Shown here one piece after another: positions 63,484 through 64,000 of a DNA stretch of 64,000 nt. The stretch is from Cyanophora paradoxa (lineage: Eukaryota; Glaucocystophyceae; Cyanophorales; Cyanophoraceae): contig QPMI01000396.1 of assembly GCA_004431415.1 (NCBI GenBank), positions 1-64,000 of the forward strand. The letters run 5' to 3'. The position numbers and the translations under genes were made by a program. The notes below the pieces were generated by a model. The model ran no database searches, had not been told where the DNA came from, and saw only the letters and a list, made by a program, of their open reading frames with translations. Position 1 is the stretch's first letter. The number at the start of each line of letters is the position of its first letter.

Positions 63484-64000
63484 TTAATCGTAATCTTTCT
63501 TCGATGTTAATATTTGGTAGAGACTCACACCATTTATCCCATCATTCATAACATTACCTGCTGATGCAAAAGTAGGCTGTAAATCGATTTCGTCCCAATT
63601 ATGCCTATGGTCTTCCGGCGGAAACTCAGGTGGAATTCCATCAATATCGCCCCAATCATGCCTGTGATCTTCAGGTGGATATTTCTCAGGTTTACCTAAG
63701 ATCTCATCCCAGTCATGGTTGTGATCCTCTGGTGGATATCTCGCTGGTTTGTTGTTGATTTGTTCCCAGTCAAGGTACATCTCGAAAATCTCAGGTTGTA
63801 AACCATCTGGCAATAATTCCTCATGGTGTTCATAAGGCTGCGCGTACTCAACAGCAGGAGGCTCGAGACCATCTGCTAAATATTCCTCATGGGTTCATAA
63901 TTCTGTTCATACTCATACTCTTGTGGATCTAAACCGTCGGGTAAATACTCTTCCTCATTTGGGTCGTATTGATCATACTCATACTCTTGCGGGTCGAAAC
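63484..64000 (-). CDS. HxH-repeat structural protein, partial, with one frame break
   Basis: Runs off the right edge. The complete part (63,813-63,484) has four units of the form PPEDHxH(D/N)WDEI with short GKPxxY linkers. Upstream (64,000-63,815) the sequence continues as acidic Tyr/Glu/Pro repeats around EEYLPDGLDPQEYEYEQ. The two parts are in different frames; the switch lies near 63,886 at a CCC run, one base short. Either an old inactivated copy or a base-call error. Same HxH theme as the neighbouring fibre. Confidence 0.55.

Overview
The window comes from the nuclear genome of a eukaryote. Most genes are interrupted by short spliceosomal introns (about 45-100 nt, GT..AG, many acceptors ending GCGCAG and some with a clear CTAAC/CTGAC branch site). 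The lineage is uncertain. The C-terminal half of a histone H3-type protein is of the plant/alga/stramenopile kind rather than the usual fungal kind, the EF-hand gene has GC-rich exons and introns, and the right end carries virus-like genes, so a unicellular alga or related protist is my best guess; a fungus is not excluded. Composition is patchy: GC-rich satellites, poly-C runs, a palindrome-rich stretch and an AT-rich virus-like block.

Layout: 1-1.25 kb, higher-order tandem repeat. 1.3-6.4 kb, multi-exon ULP1-type SUMO protease. 7.3-8.0 kb, unknown gene on the minus strand. 8.5-9.9 kb, SUMO-like beta-grasp domains. 11.3-13.2 kb, F-box-like protein ending in a SUMO-interacting motif. 14.2-14.5 kb, small unknown gene. 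15.5-23.8 kb, autonomous Helitron (zinc fingers, HUH Rep, PIF1-type helicase, OTU protease). 23.9-25.4 kb, unknown gene divergent from a deoxynucleoside kinase. 25.4-33.6 kb, two composite satellite + tRNA-like repeats around a gene that has an inverted paralogue at 44.6-47.1 kb. 33.7-44.4 kb, coiled-coil, F-box-like, nucleotidyltransferase-fold and Cys-rich genes, most of unknown function. 47.5-48.1 kb, divergent histone H3. 49.0-51.6 kb (minus), zinc-finger gene and a protein with SUMO-interacting motifs and sumoylation consensus repeats. 51.9-53.9 kb, noncoding palindrome-rich DNA. 54.0-55.6 kb, EF-hand/coiled-coil gene. 56.9-57.1 kb, 57-bp repeats. 57.2-64 kb, AT-rich intronless minus-strand array of fibre/adhesin-like structural genes with C1q-like and H-type-lectin-like tips, resembling virus or phage tail fibres.

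Two themes stand out. First, an unusual number of SUMO-pathway parts (protease, modifier-like domains, SIM-bearing and consensus-site proteins) in 51 kb. Second, a tandem paralogous family of fibre proteins with one conserved N-terminal module and exchanged tips, next to a normal nuclear gene, consistent with an integrated algal virus or an assembly join. At least four reading frames (ULP1, OTU, NTase-fold, HxH fibre) each carry one single-base frame change, so either decay or uncorrected long-read indels should be considered. All splice structures were read by eye and are provisional.
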